Notes under the pieces: model-generated
The model's input: the letters and a program-made list of their open reading frames with translations, nothing else
Database searches by the model: none
Told to the model about the DNA's origin: nothing
Program-made: the position numbers and the translations under genes
In this document: piece after piece, positions 1-7,430 of the stretch
How the letters are laid out: each line of letters begins with the position of its first letter
Position numbering within the stretch: the first letter of the stretch is position 1
Assembly (NCBI RefSeq): GCF_009707955.1
Contig: NZ_WMDQ01000006.1
Span: 1 to 64,000, forward strand
Direction of reading: 5' to 3'
From: Flavobacterium sp. LC2016-13
Lineage (GTDB): Bacteria > Bacteroidota > Bacteroidia > Flavobacteriales > Flavobacteriaceae
DNA: 64,000 nucleotides

Positions 1-58
1 CGAACCCACGACCTGCTGATTACAAATCAGCTGCTCTAGCCAACTGAGCTACGCTGGC
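1..58 (-). tRNA. tRNA-Thr (anticodon TGT), 3' end outside the window
   Basis: Read on the minus strand from 58, the sequence folds as acceptor arm GCCAGCG, D arm GCTC...GAGC, and anticodon arm GCTGA-TTTGTAA-TCAGC with anticodon TGT, which decodes ACA threonine codons. A variable loop and the start of the T arm (GTGGGTTCG) follow. The rest of the T arm and the 3' acceptor strand lie beyond position 1. A full Bacteroidota-type promoter sits just upstream. Confidence 0.95.
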
Positions 59-73
59 GACTCATTACGGGTG

Positions 74-104
74 CAAAGATAAGCCTGTTTTTCGTTTTTC
101 CAAA
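74..104 (-). promoter_or_regulatory. Promoter of the tRNA-Thr gene
   Basis: On the minus strand, TTTG at 104-101 is followed after 19 bases by TATCTTTG at 81-74. This matches the Bacteroidota promoter pattern TTTG-N17-23-TAnnTTTG. Transcription would start near 67, about 9 bases before the mature tRNA 5' end. It is the only promoter in the window where both elements are clear. Confidence 0.75.
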
Positions 105-135
105 AAAAAATCAAACTTTTTACACTTTTTTTTGA

Positions 136-402
136 CTACAATTCGTTGATTTTAGTAATCAATTGATTTGCAGTTTCTTCCAATTCAACATTTATTTGTT
201 TGAAATGTGCTTTTTTATTTTCAACGTTCTTTGCATTTACTTTTGTGATCAAAGTATCAAAAGCAGCGATAGCTTCATCGATCAAAGCATTCGTTTCCGG
301 AGTTGGATTTCCTGATGTAGACATTTCAAATAAGTAAATTGCCTCAATAATATCTCCTAATACGAAATTGATATCTTTCTTTAAATTTTTAACGTTTGCC
401 AT
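136..402 (-). CDS. Small conserved hypothetical helical protein
   Basis: This encodes an 88-residue protein of unknown function. It has no signal peptide or membrane segment. The composition (many K, E, N, A and L with spaced hydrophobics) suggests two or three amphipathic helices, with a turn around the SGNPTPET stretch at residues 30-37. It stands alone between the tRNA gene and manA and has its own -7 element about 27 bases upstream of the ATG. The coding frame looks real because it has an ATG start, a promoter and a soluble helical composition. No function can be assigned. Confidence 0.8.
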   Translation of the reverse strand: MANVKNLKKDINFVLGDIIEAIYLFEMSTSGNPTPETNALIDEAIAAFDTLITKVNAKNVENKKAHFKQINVELEETANQLITKINEL

Positions 403-428
403 TTTATTTTAATTTTAATTTGCGACTG

Positions 429-436
429 CAAAAGTA
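429..436 (-). promoter_or_regulatory. Promoter -7 element (TACTTTTG) for the 88-residue gene
   Basis: TACTTTTG on the minus strand matches TAnnTTTG. A start site near 422 would give a leader of about 20 bases before the ATG at 402. No TTTG at the right upstream spacing was found, so only the -7 half supports it. Confidence 0.5.
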
Positions 437-458
437 CATATAATCTTTTTATTAAGTG

Positions 459-1427
459 CTATGAAATGTAAATTTCTAAAATTGAAGCTTTTCCGTTCAA
501 AATAAATGCATTTATCTCAGCCGGAACCAAAATTGTATCTCCTTTTATGTAGGTATTTTTAAAACCATCATATTCAATTTCAAAACTTCCTTCGATACAC
601 ATATAAACTGTAAAAGAAGCTCCGGATTTTTTAACCTCAACTTTACTTTCTAACGGAATAAAATTAGTTGTGAAATACGGGCAATCAACAACTACGTTTG
701 AAGTATTTGCTTTTGAATCGTATTTCTTCTGCGTTTCAACCTTATTATAGTTTATTGCATCTAGTGCTAAATCTACATGTAATTCTCTTTTGTTTCCTTG
801 TGCATCTACACGATCAAAATCATATAAACGATACGTAATATCTGATGTTTGTTGAATTTCGGCAACAACCAAACCGGCACCAATAGCGTGAACTGTTCCT
901 GTTTCTAAAAAGAAAACGTCTCCGGCTTTTGCTTTCACATCATCCAGAATAGAAACTAATGTATTATCATGTAAATGTTTCAGGTACTCTTCTTTACTTG
1001 AATTTTCTTTAAATCCAACAATAATACGTGAATCAGCATCAGCTTGGGTTACAAACCACATTTCGGTTTTACCAAATGAATTATGACGCTCTTTTGCTAA
1101 TTTATCATTTGGATGAACTTGTATCGAAAGATCTTCTCTTGCATCAAGATATTTAAAAAGTAACGGAAATTGTTTTCCAAAACGTTTATAAACCTCAGTT
1201 CCTAAAATTTCATTTGGCGTTTCATCAATAAGTTCCATCAATGATTTTCCTTTCAAAACTCCATTTGCTACAACACTAACATCGCCTTCTACAGTCGATA
1301 ATTCCCAGCTTTCTCCGGTAATTTTAGAAGTAATTGGTTTGTTAAGAATTGTTTTTAGTTTTTCTCCTCCCCAGATTCTGTCTTTTAAAATGGGTTCAAA
1401 TTGCAAAGGGTACATTTTCGGTTTCAT
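459..1427 (-). CDS. manA: Mannose-6-phosphate isomerase, class I (short type)
   Basis: The enzyme interconverts mannose 6-phosphate and fructose 6-phosphate in the cytoplasm and feeds GDP-mannose and GDP-fucose synthesis. The 322-residue length fits the short Bacillus-like type. The cupin zinc site is visible: Q103 and H105 in SIQVHPND, E122 in GKTEMW and H180 in ETGTVHAIG. The substrate-binding arginine lies in TYRLYDFDR near residue 200. It is the last gene of a minus-strand run idi-queD-bcp-manA, 46 bases after bcp. No separate promoter was seen in that gap, so it is probably cotranscribed. It may also serve the glycan locus further along, although it is not linked to it. Confidence 0.93.
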   Translation of the reverse strand: MKPKMYPLQFEPILKDRIWGGEKLKTILNKPITSKITGESWELSTVEGDVSVVANGVLKGKSLMELIDETPNEILGTEVYKRFGKQFPLLFKYLDAREDLSIQVHPNDKLAKERHNSFGKTEMWFVTQADADSRIIVGFKENSSKEEYLKHLHDNTLVSILDDVKAKAGDVFFLETGTVHAIGAGLVVAEIQQTSDITYRLYDFDRVDAQGNKRELHVDLALDAINYNKVETQKKYDSKANTSNVVVDCPYFTTNFIPLESKVEVKKSGASFTVYMCIEGSFEIEYDGFKNTYIKGDTILVPAEINAFILNGKASILEIYIS

Positions 1428-1473
1428 AAGTTTATTTTGGGCTAATATTTATTACTTCTTTATTTTAACTAAT

Positions 1474-1932
1474 TTACGATACTAATTCTTTGATGATTCC
1501 TAATGCTTTCGGAATATGTTTCGCTGCATTCATACTATCAAAAATATAAATCACAACACCATTTCTGTCTATTATATAAGTTACCCTTCCTGGTAAAAGA
1601 CCAAATAAATTATTTCGAACACCAAAAAGATGTCTTAATTTTTTATCCTGATCTGATAACAATATAAAAGGCAATTCATGTTTTTTGGCAAATTTATGAT
1701 GCGATTTTACGCTATCGCTGCTAATACCGATAACCTCGGCACCTAAATCTTTAAAGTCTTCGTATTGATCTCTAAAGCTGCAAGCTTCAGTCGTACAACC
1801 CGGTGTATTATCCTTTGGATAAAAATAAATTACAAGTGGCTTTCGTCCTAAAATACTTTGGCTTTCAAAAACTTCTCCGTGACTATTCTTTGCAGTAAAA
1901 TTCGGAACTATATCTCCTATTTTTAATGACAT
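1474..1932 (-). CDS. bcp: Peroxiredoxin, Bcp type (thioredoxin-dependent thiol peroxidase)
   Basis: It reduces hydrogen peroxide and organic hydroperoxides using thioredoxin. The 152-residue protein has the AhpC/TSA fold. The peroxidatic cysteine C46 and the likely resolving C51 lie in the motif DNTPGCTTEACSFRD, and the five-residue spacing is diagnostic of the alpha-2-Cys Bcp/PrxQ group. There is no signal peptide, so it is cytoplasmic. It is 3 bases downstream of the pterin-synthase-like gene and is probably in the same transcript. Confidence 0.93.
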   Translation of the reverse strand: MSLKIGDIVPNFTAKNSHGEVFESQSILGRKPLVIYFYPKDNTPGCTTEACSFRDQYEDFKDLGAEVIGISSDSVKSHHKFAKKHELPFILLSDQDKKLRHLFGVRNNLFGLLPGRVTYIIDRNGVVIYIFDSMNAAKHIPKALGIIKELVS

Positions 1933-1935
1933 TTA

Positions 1936-2346
1936 TTATTCTCCTTTATAAGTTACAAAATTGCGGTCCGTTTCATTCAAAACGATTTCTAAATCAAAAT
2001 CAGGTTGAATTTTTTTTCTAATTTTATTCCATATCACAACAGCAATATTTTCTGCTGTTGGATTCAAATCCTGAAATTCCGGAACATCCAGATTCAGGTT
2101 TTTGTGATCAAACGGTATTTCTACTTCTTCACGTATAATATCCGCTAATACTTTCACATCTAAAACAAAACCAGTTTCCGGGTCAATTTTTCCTGTAACA
2201 CTAACTGTTAAACCATAATTGTGACCATGAAAATTAGGATTATTACATTTTCCAAAAACAGCATCGTTTTTCTCAAATGTCCAATCCTTCCTATGCAATC
2301 GATGTGCAGCATTAAAATGTGCTTTTCTTGATATGGTTACTTTCAT
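1936..2346 (-). CDS. 6-pyruvoyl/6-carboxy-tetrahydropterin synthase family protein
   Basis: This family acts on dihydroneopterin triphosphate, giving 6-carboxytetrahydropterin for queuosine (QueD) or 6-pyruvoyltetrahydropterin for biopterin-type cofactors (PTPS). The 136-residue protein shows zinc ligands H15, H40 and H42, catalytic C34 and H81, and the conserved PTAEN at 96-100. The spacing C34-x5-HGH (CNNPNFHGHNYG) resembles eukaryotic-type PTPS rather than the Cx3HGH of E. coli QueD, so the product is uncertain. It sits between idi and bcp with 3-20 base gaps. Confidence 0.88.
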   Translation of the reverse strand: MKVTISRKAHFNAAHRLHRKDWTFEKNDAVFGKCNNPNFHGHNYGLTVSVTGKIDPETGFVLDVKVLADIIREEVEIPFDHKNLNLDVPEFQDLNPTAENIAVVIWNKIRKKIQPDFDLEIVLNETDRNFVTYKGE

Positions 2347-2366
2347 TAGGTTTTTGGTTAGTATGG

Positions 2367-2894
2367 TTAAATTTTATGGTCTTCTAAATAATGATAAAAT
2401 TCATCAAAAATTATTTTAAACCAAACGGTGTAAATCTCGGGCTGTTTTTCAATATCTGCTTTAATATCTTCAATTTTCATCCATTTCCAATCCTCTACTT
2501 CATCTAAATTTATAGCCGGATTGTCGTTATAATACCCAATCATAACATGATCGAGTTCATGTTCAGTCAAACCATTATCAAAAGGCGCTTTATATATAAA
2601 ATGAAACAACTCTTTCAACTCGGTTTTAAAACCCATTTCTTCAAAAAGCCTTCTGCTTCCCGCCTGGATATTTGTTTCTCCTTCGCGTTGATGACTGCAA
2701 CAAGTATTAGTCCAGAGTAAAGGTGAATGATATTTTTGATGCGCACGTTGCTGTAACATGATTTCATTGTTACTATTTAAAATAAAAACTGAAAAAGCTC
2801 GATGTAAAAGCGCCTTTTCGTGTGCTTCTAATTTTGGCATTAAACCAATTTGCTCATCTTTTTGATTGACTAATATTACGTTTTCTTCTATCAT
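2367..2894 (-). CDS. idi: Isopentenyl-diphosphate delta-isomerase, type I
   Basis: It interconverts IPP and DMAPP for isoprenoids, including quinones and undecaprenyl phosphate. From the chosen start the protein has 175 residues, the usual type I length. H25 and H31 are likely metal ligands, C66 in TNTCCSHQR is the catalytic cysteine, and E111/E113 in EHELDH form the acid pair. RRLFEEMGF is the Nudix-like box. A longer reading frame begins at 2993. I reject it because it would add 33 residues unlike the family and because a -7 promoter element at 2912-2919 lies inside that extension. It is the first gene of the operon running to manA. Confidence 0.92.
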   Translation of the reverse strand: MIEENVILVNQKDEQIGLMPKLEAHEKALLHRAFSVFILNSNNEIMLQQRAHQKYHSPLLWTNTCCSHQREGETNIQAGSRRLFEEMGFKTELKELFHFIYKAPFDNGLTEHELDHVMIGYYNDNPAINLDEVEDWKWMKIEDIKADIEKQPEIYTVWFKIIFDEFYHYLEDHKI

Positions 2895-2911
2895 AGGGCA
2901 TTTTGAACAAA

Positions 2912-2919
2912 CAAAAATA
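2912..2919 (-). promoter_or_regulatory. Promoter -7 element (TATTTTTG) for the idi operon
   Basis: TATTTTTG on the minus strand matches TAnnTTTG. The predicted start near 2905 is about 10 bases from the idi ATG at 2894. This supports the short idi start over the longer frame. No clear -33 element is visible. Confidence 0.5.
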
Positions 2920-3152
2920 CGAAAAAAGAAATGGCTTGAAAATCTTAGAAAAGATTGTGAAAAGTTTAACGAGACAACATTTTCGTAAGACATTAATATT
3001 GAAGGTTATAGTTTTGATAAATTATTTAAAAACCTTTTAAAATAAGGCATAAAAACTAAATTTGTTTATTTAACGTAAATAAGAAAAGTTAAATCATACT
3101 TAAAAAAAACTCAATTGTAAACTAGCCGACATTTCTAAACGAACTCTAGTCG

Positions 3153-3160
3153 TACCTTTG
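3153..3160 (+). promoter_or_regulatory. Promoter -7 element (TACCTTTG) for msrB-msrA
   Basis: TACCTTTG is an exact match to TAnnTTTG. Transcription would start near 3167, leaving a leader of about 15 bases before the ATG at 3182. The nearest upstream TTG (3115-3117) is too far away to be a normal -33 element. Confidence 0.55.
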
Positions 3161-3181
3161 ATATTCCAAAAATAAAGCCTC

Positions 3182-3745
3182 ATGAAAATTATGAACACAA
3201 AATCCCAATTTTTTAGCCTTTGCTTCTTAATTCCGCTTTTTATTTTTCAAGCTTGCGGACAATCTTCAAAAAAACAAAATACCAAAACTGTTGCAATGGA
3301 AAACAAAATCAGTAAACCCGGAAATCCATATTATTCTAATACCGACACAACTAAACTAAATGTGAGTGATGCCGAATGGAAAAAAGTCCTTCCGGAAGAT
3401 GTTTACGCTGTAATGCGCCAGGCCGATACCGAAAGACCTTTTACAGGAAAATATTGGAACACGGATGAAAAAGGAACTTATTATTGCGCTTCATGCGGAA
3501 ACAAACTTTTTAGATCCGGAGCAAAATTTGCAAGCAGCTGCGGCTGGCCAAGTTTTTTTGAACAAGACAACAAAAAAAGTGTTGTTTATAAAAATGATGA
3601 TTCACTTGGAATGGAAAGAATTGAAGCATTATGCGGACGCTGTGGCGGACATTTAGGTCATTTATTTGATGATGGTCCTGAACCAACCGGAAAACGCTAT
3701 TGCATGAACTCGATTGCCCTTGATTTTATTCCTGATAACAAATAA
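3182..3745 (+). CDS. msrB: Peptide-methionine (R)-S-oxide reductase MsrB, lipoprotein
   Basis: It reduces methionine-R-sulfoxide in oxidised proteins. The N-terminus is a lipoprotein signal: hydrophobic residues 10-22 followed by FQACGQ, with C25 as the lipidated cysteine. The enzyme therefore probably faces the periplasm. The SelR domain covers about 62-184, with structural zinc cysteines C102/C105 and C151/C154, the catalytic C174 in KRYCMNS and a possible resolving C120 in SSCGWPSF. An internal ATG at 3191 is a possible alternative start. msrA follows 7 bases after the stop, so both stereoisomers of methionine sulfoxide are handled by one envelope-targeted operon. Confidence 0.95.
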   Translation: MKIMNTKSQFFSLCFLIPLFIFQACGQSSKKQNTKTVAMENKISKPGNPYYSNTDTTKLNVSDAEWKKVLPEDVYAVMRQADTERPFTGKYWNTDEKGTYYCASCGNKLFRSGAKFASSCGWPSFFEQDNKKSVVYKNDDSLGMERIEALCGRCGGHLGHLFDDGPEPTGKRYCMNSIALDFIPDNK

Positions 3746-3752
3746 TATAACG

Positions 3753-4361
3753 ATGAAAAACATAATTGCTATTTGCCTTTTTGCACTTTCTTTAAACGGA
3801 TTTGCTCAGGCAAAAAAAACTTCAAATCTTGAAACCATTACATTAGGCGGAGGCTGCTATTGGTGCGTTGAAGCCGTTTATGAAAATTTAAACGGAGTAA
3901 AATCTGTTGTCTCTGGATTTTCCGGAGGAAAAGTTGCTGATCCTACGTACGAAGAAGTTTGCACAGGAAAAACCGGTCATGCCGAAGTAGTACAAATAAC
4001 GTATGACAAAACGGTAACCGATATTAATGAAATTTTTCAGGTTTTCTTTACCGTTCACGATCCTACAACTTTAAACAGACAAGGTGCTGATGTTGGAACT
4101 CAATATCGTTCTGTGATTTTTTATAAAAACGAAGAGCAAAAAAAAGCTGCTCAAAGTATTATTGCCGAACTTAACAAAGCAAAAGTTTACGACAGCCCAA
4201 TTGTAACTAAAGTCGAGCCTTTTACAAAGTTTTATGAAGCCGAAGATTATCATCAGGATTATTATGCAAACAACAAAAGTCAGCCTTATTGCAAAATGGT
4301 GATTCAGCCTAAAATAGAGAAATTCGAAAAAGTCTTTAAAAGCAAATTAAAAAAGAAATAA
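3753..4361 (+). CDS. msrA: Peptide-methionine (S)-S-oxide reductase MsrA, secreted
   Basis: It reduces methionine-S-sulfoxide and partners MsrB. The 202-residue reading begins at the ATG at 3753. This start yields a clean signal peptide (MKNIIAICLFALSLNGFAQA) and leaves 7 bases after msrB; a longer frame from 3714 would run into msrB coding sequence without adding family residues. The catalytic site GGCYWCVEAVY has C35 as nucleophile, with C38 and E40 close by. Both Msr enzymes carry export signals, consistent with repair in the periplasm. A strong terminator follows. Confidence 0.95.
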   Translation: MKNIIAICLFALSLNGFAQAKKTSNLETITLGGGCYWCVEAVYENLNGVKSVVSGFSGGKVADPTYEEVCTGKTGHAEVVQITYDKTVTDINEIFQVFFTVHDPTTLNRQGADVGTQYRSVIFYKNEEQKKAAQSIIAELNKAKVYDSPIVTKVEPFTKFYEAEDYHQDYYANNKSQPYCKMVIQPKIEKFEKVFKSKLKKK

Positions 4362-4384
4362 TTATTAATTACATATAAGAGTTG

Positions 4385-4411
4385 CCGTCCATTTTCATGG
4401 ACGGTTTTTTT
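4385..4411 (+). terminator. Intrinsic terminator after msrA
   Basis: A perfect 8-bp stem CCGTCCAT/ATGGACGG with a 4-base loop is followed by seven T residues. It lies 24 bases after the msrA stop. Confidence 0.9.
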
Positions 4412-4423
4412 ATGTCTTTTTTT

Positions 4424-4514
4424 TTTGCCACGAATTACACTAATTTTCACGAATTAGCATTATAAGCATTCTGCAGAAAAAAAATTAGTGCAAATTCCTG
4501 TAATTCGTGGCAAA
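4424..4514. repeat. Palindromic interspersed repeat, GCCACGAATT family, copy 1
   Basis: The ends form a perfect 15-base inverted repeat, TTTGCCACGAATTAC (4424-4438) and its complement (4500-4514). A second nested pair is CACTAATT (4438-4445) and AATTAGTG (4483-4490). The element lies between the msrA terminator and the aminopeptidase gene. A shorter relative occurs at 6017-6070. No reading frame of note lies inside it. Confidence 0.85.
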
Positions 4515-4598
4515 CCCTTTTCCTAAAAATCAATGCATATTTTTTGTAATTTGCATCGACCAAAAAACCAAAATTTATCATCAAAAAAAAATCAAAAA

Positions 4599-6008
4599 AT
4601 GAAACGATTGTTGTTCCTTTTTATCTTTTTAATTACTATCAACCAAGCACATTCACAAGAAAATCTACCAACAGATTATTTATCAAAAGAATTCCATAAA
4701 GGACGAAGAGAAGCTTTCAGGGCATTAATGCCGGCAAATTCAGTAGCTGTAGTTTTTTCATATCCTGAAAGAGTTTTTTCAAGAGATATCAATTACAATT
4801 ATCACGCAAATCCTGATATGTATTACCTAACAGGATATAAAGAACCTGATGCTGTTTTATTTATTTTTAAAGATGCACAAACAAATGGCGAAACTGAATT
4901 GTTTTTTGTCAGAGAAAAAAATGCAAATCGCGAAATGTGGACGGGAAGACGTTTAGGAATTGACGAAGCAAAATCTAAATTAGGAATTTCGACTGTTTAT
5001 AACGGGAAAGATTTCAAGGATTTTGTCATTGATTTTAAAAAATTCGATAAAATCATTTACGATAAAATTCCAACCGATATTGGCAATAACAAAAGTGGTT
5101 TTGATCTTTTTGGCCTGCTTGAAAGTTTTAAAACGAAAGCTGAAATCACAAAAGAAGATGAACTTTCATTAGAGCTTTTCAGAACGATCACCAATTCACT
5201 TAGAGAAATAAAAACACCTGAGGAAATGGTTTTGATGCGCAAAACCGTAAAACTTTCCTGTATTGCACATAATGAGGTAATGAAAGCCGTTGGGCCTGAT
5301 ATGAGCGAAAATGAAGCTGACGGAATTCACGCTTACATTCACAGAAGATATGGCGCAGAAGACGAAGGTTATCCGCCAATTGTTGGCGCCGGAGCTAACG
5401 GATGTATTTTACATTACGGAGAAAACAACAGTACAAAAATCGACAATCAATTATTATTGATGGATGTTGGTTCAGAATATCACGGTTATTCTGCAGACGT
5501 TACCAGAACAATTCCGGCAAACGGAAAGTTTACTGCAGAACAAAAAGCCATTTATCAATTGGTTTATGATGCGCAGGAAGCCGTTTTTAAAATTTGTAAA
5601 GAAGGAACTCCCCTTGCAGATTTAAACAATAAAGCAAAAGAAGTTTTAGCTGCCGGTTTAATAAAATTAGGAATCATCACAGACCCAAAAGATGTAAAAC
5701 TTTATTATCCACACGGTTGCTCGCACTTTCTTGGTTTAGATGTTCACGATAAAGGAAACTACAGCGGCCCAACAAGTCTTTTAAAAGAAAATATGGTAAT
5801 TACTGTTGAACCGGGAATTTATATTCCGGCAAATAGCAAATGCGATAAAAAATGGTGGAATATTGGTGTTCGTATCGAAGATGATATTGCTATTAAAAAA
5901 GATTCATACGAAAATCTATCTGCTGATGCGCCAAGAAAATGGGATGAAATCGAAAAACTGGCTGCTCAAAAAAGCACTTTCAACGAAATGAAACTTCCTA
6001 AAATATAA
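4599..6008 (+). CDS. Secreted Xaa-Pro aminopeptidase (aminopeptidase P, M24B)
   Basis: It removes N-terminal residues that precede proline. The chosen ATG at 4599 gives 469 residues and a clear signal peptide (residues 1-20, ending AHSQ). An upstream in-frame ATG at 4533 would bury this signal behind 22 polar residues. The AMP_N domain covers about 28-170 and the pita-bread metallopeptidase domain about 205-455. The five dimetal ligands are visible: D289, D300 (SADVTRT), H376 (CSHFLGLDVHD), E404 (VEPGIY) and E427 (RIEDD). It is monocistronic, bracketed by two palindromic repeats and followed by a terminator. Confidence 0.93.
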   Translation: MKRLLFLFIFLITINQAHSQENLPTDYLSKEFHKGRREAFRALMPANSVAVVFSYPERVFSRDINYNYHANPDMYYLTGYKEPDAVLFIFKDAQTNGETELFFVREKNANREMWTGRRLGIDEAKSKLGISTVYNGKDFKDFVIDFKKFDKIIYDKIPTDIGNNKSGFDLFGLLESFKTKAEITKEDELSLELFRTITNSLREIKTPEEMVLMRKTVKLSCIAHNEVMKAVGPDMSENEADGIHAYIHRRYGAEDEGYPPIVGAGANGCILHYGENNSTKIDNQLLLMDVGSEYHGYSADVTRTIPANGKFTAEQKAIYQLVYDAQEAVFKICKEGTPLADLNNKAKEVLAAGLIKLGIITDPKDVKLYYPHGCSHFLGLDVHDKGNYSGPTSLLKENMVITVEPGIYIPANSKCDKKWWNIGVRIEDDIAIKKDSYENLSADAPRKWDEIEKLAAQKSTFNEMKLPKI

Positions 6009-6016
6009 TTATTTTT

Positions 6017-6070
6017 TTCGCCACGAATTTCACGAATTAATTAGTGTAGATTCGTGAAATTCGTGGCAAA
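6017..6070. repeat. Palindromic interspersed repeat, GCCACGAATT family, copy 2
   Basis: GCCACGAATTTCACGAAT (6020-6037) is repeated inverted and perfect at about 6050-6067, with a short spacer containing TTAGTG. It shares the terminal GCCACGAATT and the internal AATTAGTG with the copy at 4424-4514, so the two are members of one family on either side of the aminopeptidase gene. Confidence 0.85.
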
Positions 6071-6076
6071 AAAACC

Positions 6077-6109
6077 AAAACCTCGTTTTATCTGAAGCGA
6101 GGTTTTTTT
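6077..6109 (+). terminator. Intrinsic terminator after the aminopeptidase gene
   Basis: AAAACCTCG (6077-6085) pairs with CGAGGTTTT (6098-6106) and is followed by more T residues. It lies just downstream of the palindromic repeat. Confidence 0.8.
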
Positions 6110-6184
6110 ATGCATTTTTAAGACAAGGTTTTTAAAACTTAACCTGAATTTTCACGTACTTTGTATTCCTAAAAATATAAAAAA

Positions 6185-7144
6185 ATGAAAGCACTTACCT
6201 TCTCTTCTTTCGGAGATTCAGATGTTTTAGAATATATCGAAATTCCGAACCCGAAATTAAAAAACGATGAAATTTTGGTCGAAATGAAAGCCATCGGATT
6301 AAATTTTGCCGATGTTTACAGACGAAAGGGAAATTATCATTTAAAAGGAAATCCACCTTTTATAGCCGGTTACGAAGGTGCCGGAATAGTTGTCGATGCC
6401 AATAATAATTCGGAATATAAAATTGGAGATCGTGTGGCTTTCGCCGATGCTCCTTTTGCAAATGCAGAATTGATTGCCGTTAACGTAGATCATGTTTTGC
6501 CGTTGCCGGAAGCCATTTCGTTTGAAACCGCAGCTTCTATATTATTGCAAGGTTTAACGGCGCATTATTTGGCGACCGACAGTCATAAAACTCAAAAAGG
6601 CGAAACAGTATTAATTCATGCTGTTGCTGGCGGAGTTGGGCAAATTTTAACTCAAATAAGCAAATTTTTAGGTGCAAATGTTATTGGCTTGACTTCCTCT
6701 TCAGACAAAGCAAAAGTTGCATATGAACAAGGAGCAGATCACGTTTTTCTATATAACGAAGATTGGAAATCGGATATTTTTAAAACAGTTCCTAAAGGTG
6801 TTGATGCTGTTTACGACAGTATCGGAAGCACATTAAAAGACAGTTTTGAAGTAACAAAAGAATGCGGTCAAGTTGTTTTCTTCGGAATGGCTGGCGGTGA
6901 TCCTGAATTTGTAGATCCAAGAATGCTTATGGATGGCTCTAAAACATTAACCGGAGGCGATTTATGGAGTTATTTAAATTCTAAAGAAGAAAGAATTAAA
7001 AGAGCCAATCAATTATTTAACTGGATTATTGAAGGAAAAATAAAACTTTCAGAACCAACTTCTTTCAAATTATCAGAAGGAAAACTGGCGCATGATTATT
7101 TGGAAAGCAGAAAAAGTACCGGGAAAATTATCCTGATTCCGTAA
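6185..7144 (+). CDS. Zinc-independent MDR family NADPH:quinone reductase-like protein
   Basis: The 319-residue protein belongs to the medium-chain dehydrogenase/reductase superfamily, quinone oxidoreductase branch, and probably reduces quinones or enones with NADPH. The GroES-like N-terminal domain covers about 25-110. The nucleotide-binding motif AVAGGVGQ lies at 146-153 within the Rossmann domain. The cysteines of the structural zinc lobe of alcohol dehydrogenases are absent, as expected for this branch. It is monocistronic. TACTTTG at about 6160 resembles a -7 element but is one base short. The true substrate cannot be read from sequence. Confidence 0.85.
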   Translation: MKALTFSSFGDSDVLEYIEIPNPKLKNDEILVEMKAIGLNFADVYRRKGNYHLKGNPPFIAGYEGAGIVVDANNNSEYKIGDRVAFADAPFANAELIAVNVDHVLPLPEAISFETAASILLQGLTAHYLATDSHKTQKGETVLIHAVAGGVGQILTQISKFLGANVIGLTSSSDKAKVAYEQGADHVFLYNEDWKSDIFKTVPKGVDAVYDSIGSTLKDSFEVTKECGQVVFFGMAGGDPEFVDPRMLMDGSKTLTGGDLWSYLNSKEERIKRANQLFNWIIEGKIKLSEPTSFKLSEGKLAHDYLESRKSTGKIILIP

Positions 7145-7154
7145 ATAATAATAT

Positions 7155-7268
7155 GGGCGTGCCACCAATATAAAAAGAGGCTGACTATTGCAAACGCTTA
7201 GTCGCCCCTTTTTATATTGCTGTCGGGCTTTCGCTGCTACTTTGGTAGCTTAGCTCTATCCCTCACGC
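7155..7268. repeat. Structured interspersed repeat with GGGCGTG...CACGC ends
   Basis: The element starts GGGCGTG and ends CCTCACGC, so its termini can pair (GCGTG 7157-7161 with CACGC 7264-7268). Inside is a long hairpin: AATATAAAAAGAGGCTGAC (7167-7185) against GTCGCCCCTTTTTATATT (7201-7218). A second small hairpin is GCTAC-TTTG-GTAGC near 7236-7249. I recall similar GGGCGT...ACGC elements in other Bacteroidota, possibly related to REP elements, but this is memory, not a search. It lies 10 bases after the MDR gene stop and contains no gene. Confidence 0.7.
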
Positions 7269-7311
7269 AGAGAACAGTTTTCAGTCTCAGCTTTCAGTTT
7301 TCACCATAATC

Positions 7312-7414
7312 TTGTCATCCCGAGGAACGAGGGATCACACTAGAAACTCCGCAAGCCAAATCGTCAATCTTTGTAGAGCTACTTGCAGAGATTTCTCGTT
7401 CCTCGAAATGACAA
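7312..7414. repeat. Palindromic repeat with TTGTCAT...ATGACAA ends
   Basis: The left end (7312-7335: TTGTCATCCCGAGGAACGAG and on) and the complement of the right end (7391-7414) match except at two pairs of bases (CC/TT and GG/AA). Inner segments CTCCGCAAG and CTTGCAGAG also pair imperfectly. The roughly 100-base element therefore forms one long imperfect hairpin. It has no coding content and lies between the MDR gene and the next minus-strand gene. The stretch between this and the previous repeat holds short CAGTTTTCAGT-like direct repeats. Confidence 0.75.
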
Positions 7415-7430
7415 ACTGAAACTGAATATC

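Noticed and set aside
2895..2993. Extended N-terminus for the isopentenyl-diphosphate isomerase
   Set aside because: The extra 33 residues do not fit the family, and the promoter element at 2912-2919 lies within them.
3465..3656. Reading frame inside msrB in another frame
   Set aside because: It lies wholly within a strongly conserved enzyme and has no supporting features.
3714..3752. Longer N-terminus for msrA
   Set aside because: It overlaps msrB and would hide the signal peptide that starts at 3753.
4424..6070. CRISPR-like spacing of repeats around the aminopeptidase gene
   Set aside because: There are only two copies, they differ in length and are separated by a whole gene; there are no spacers.
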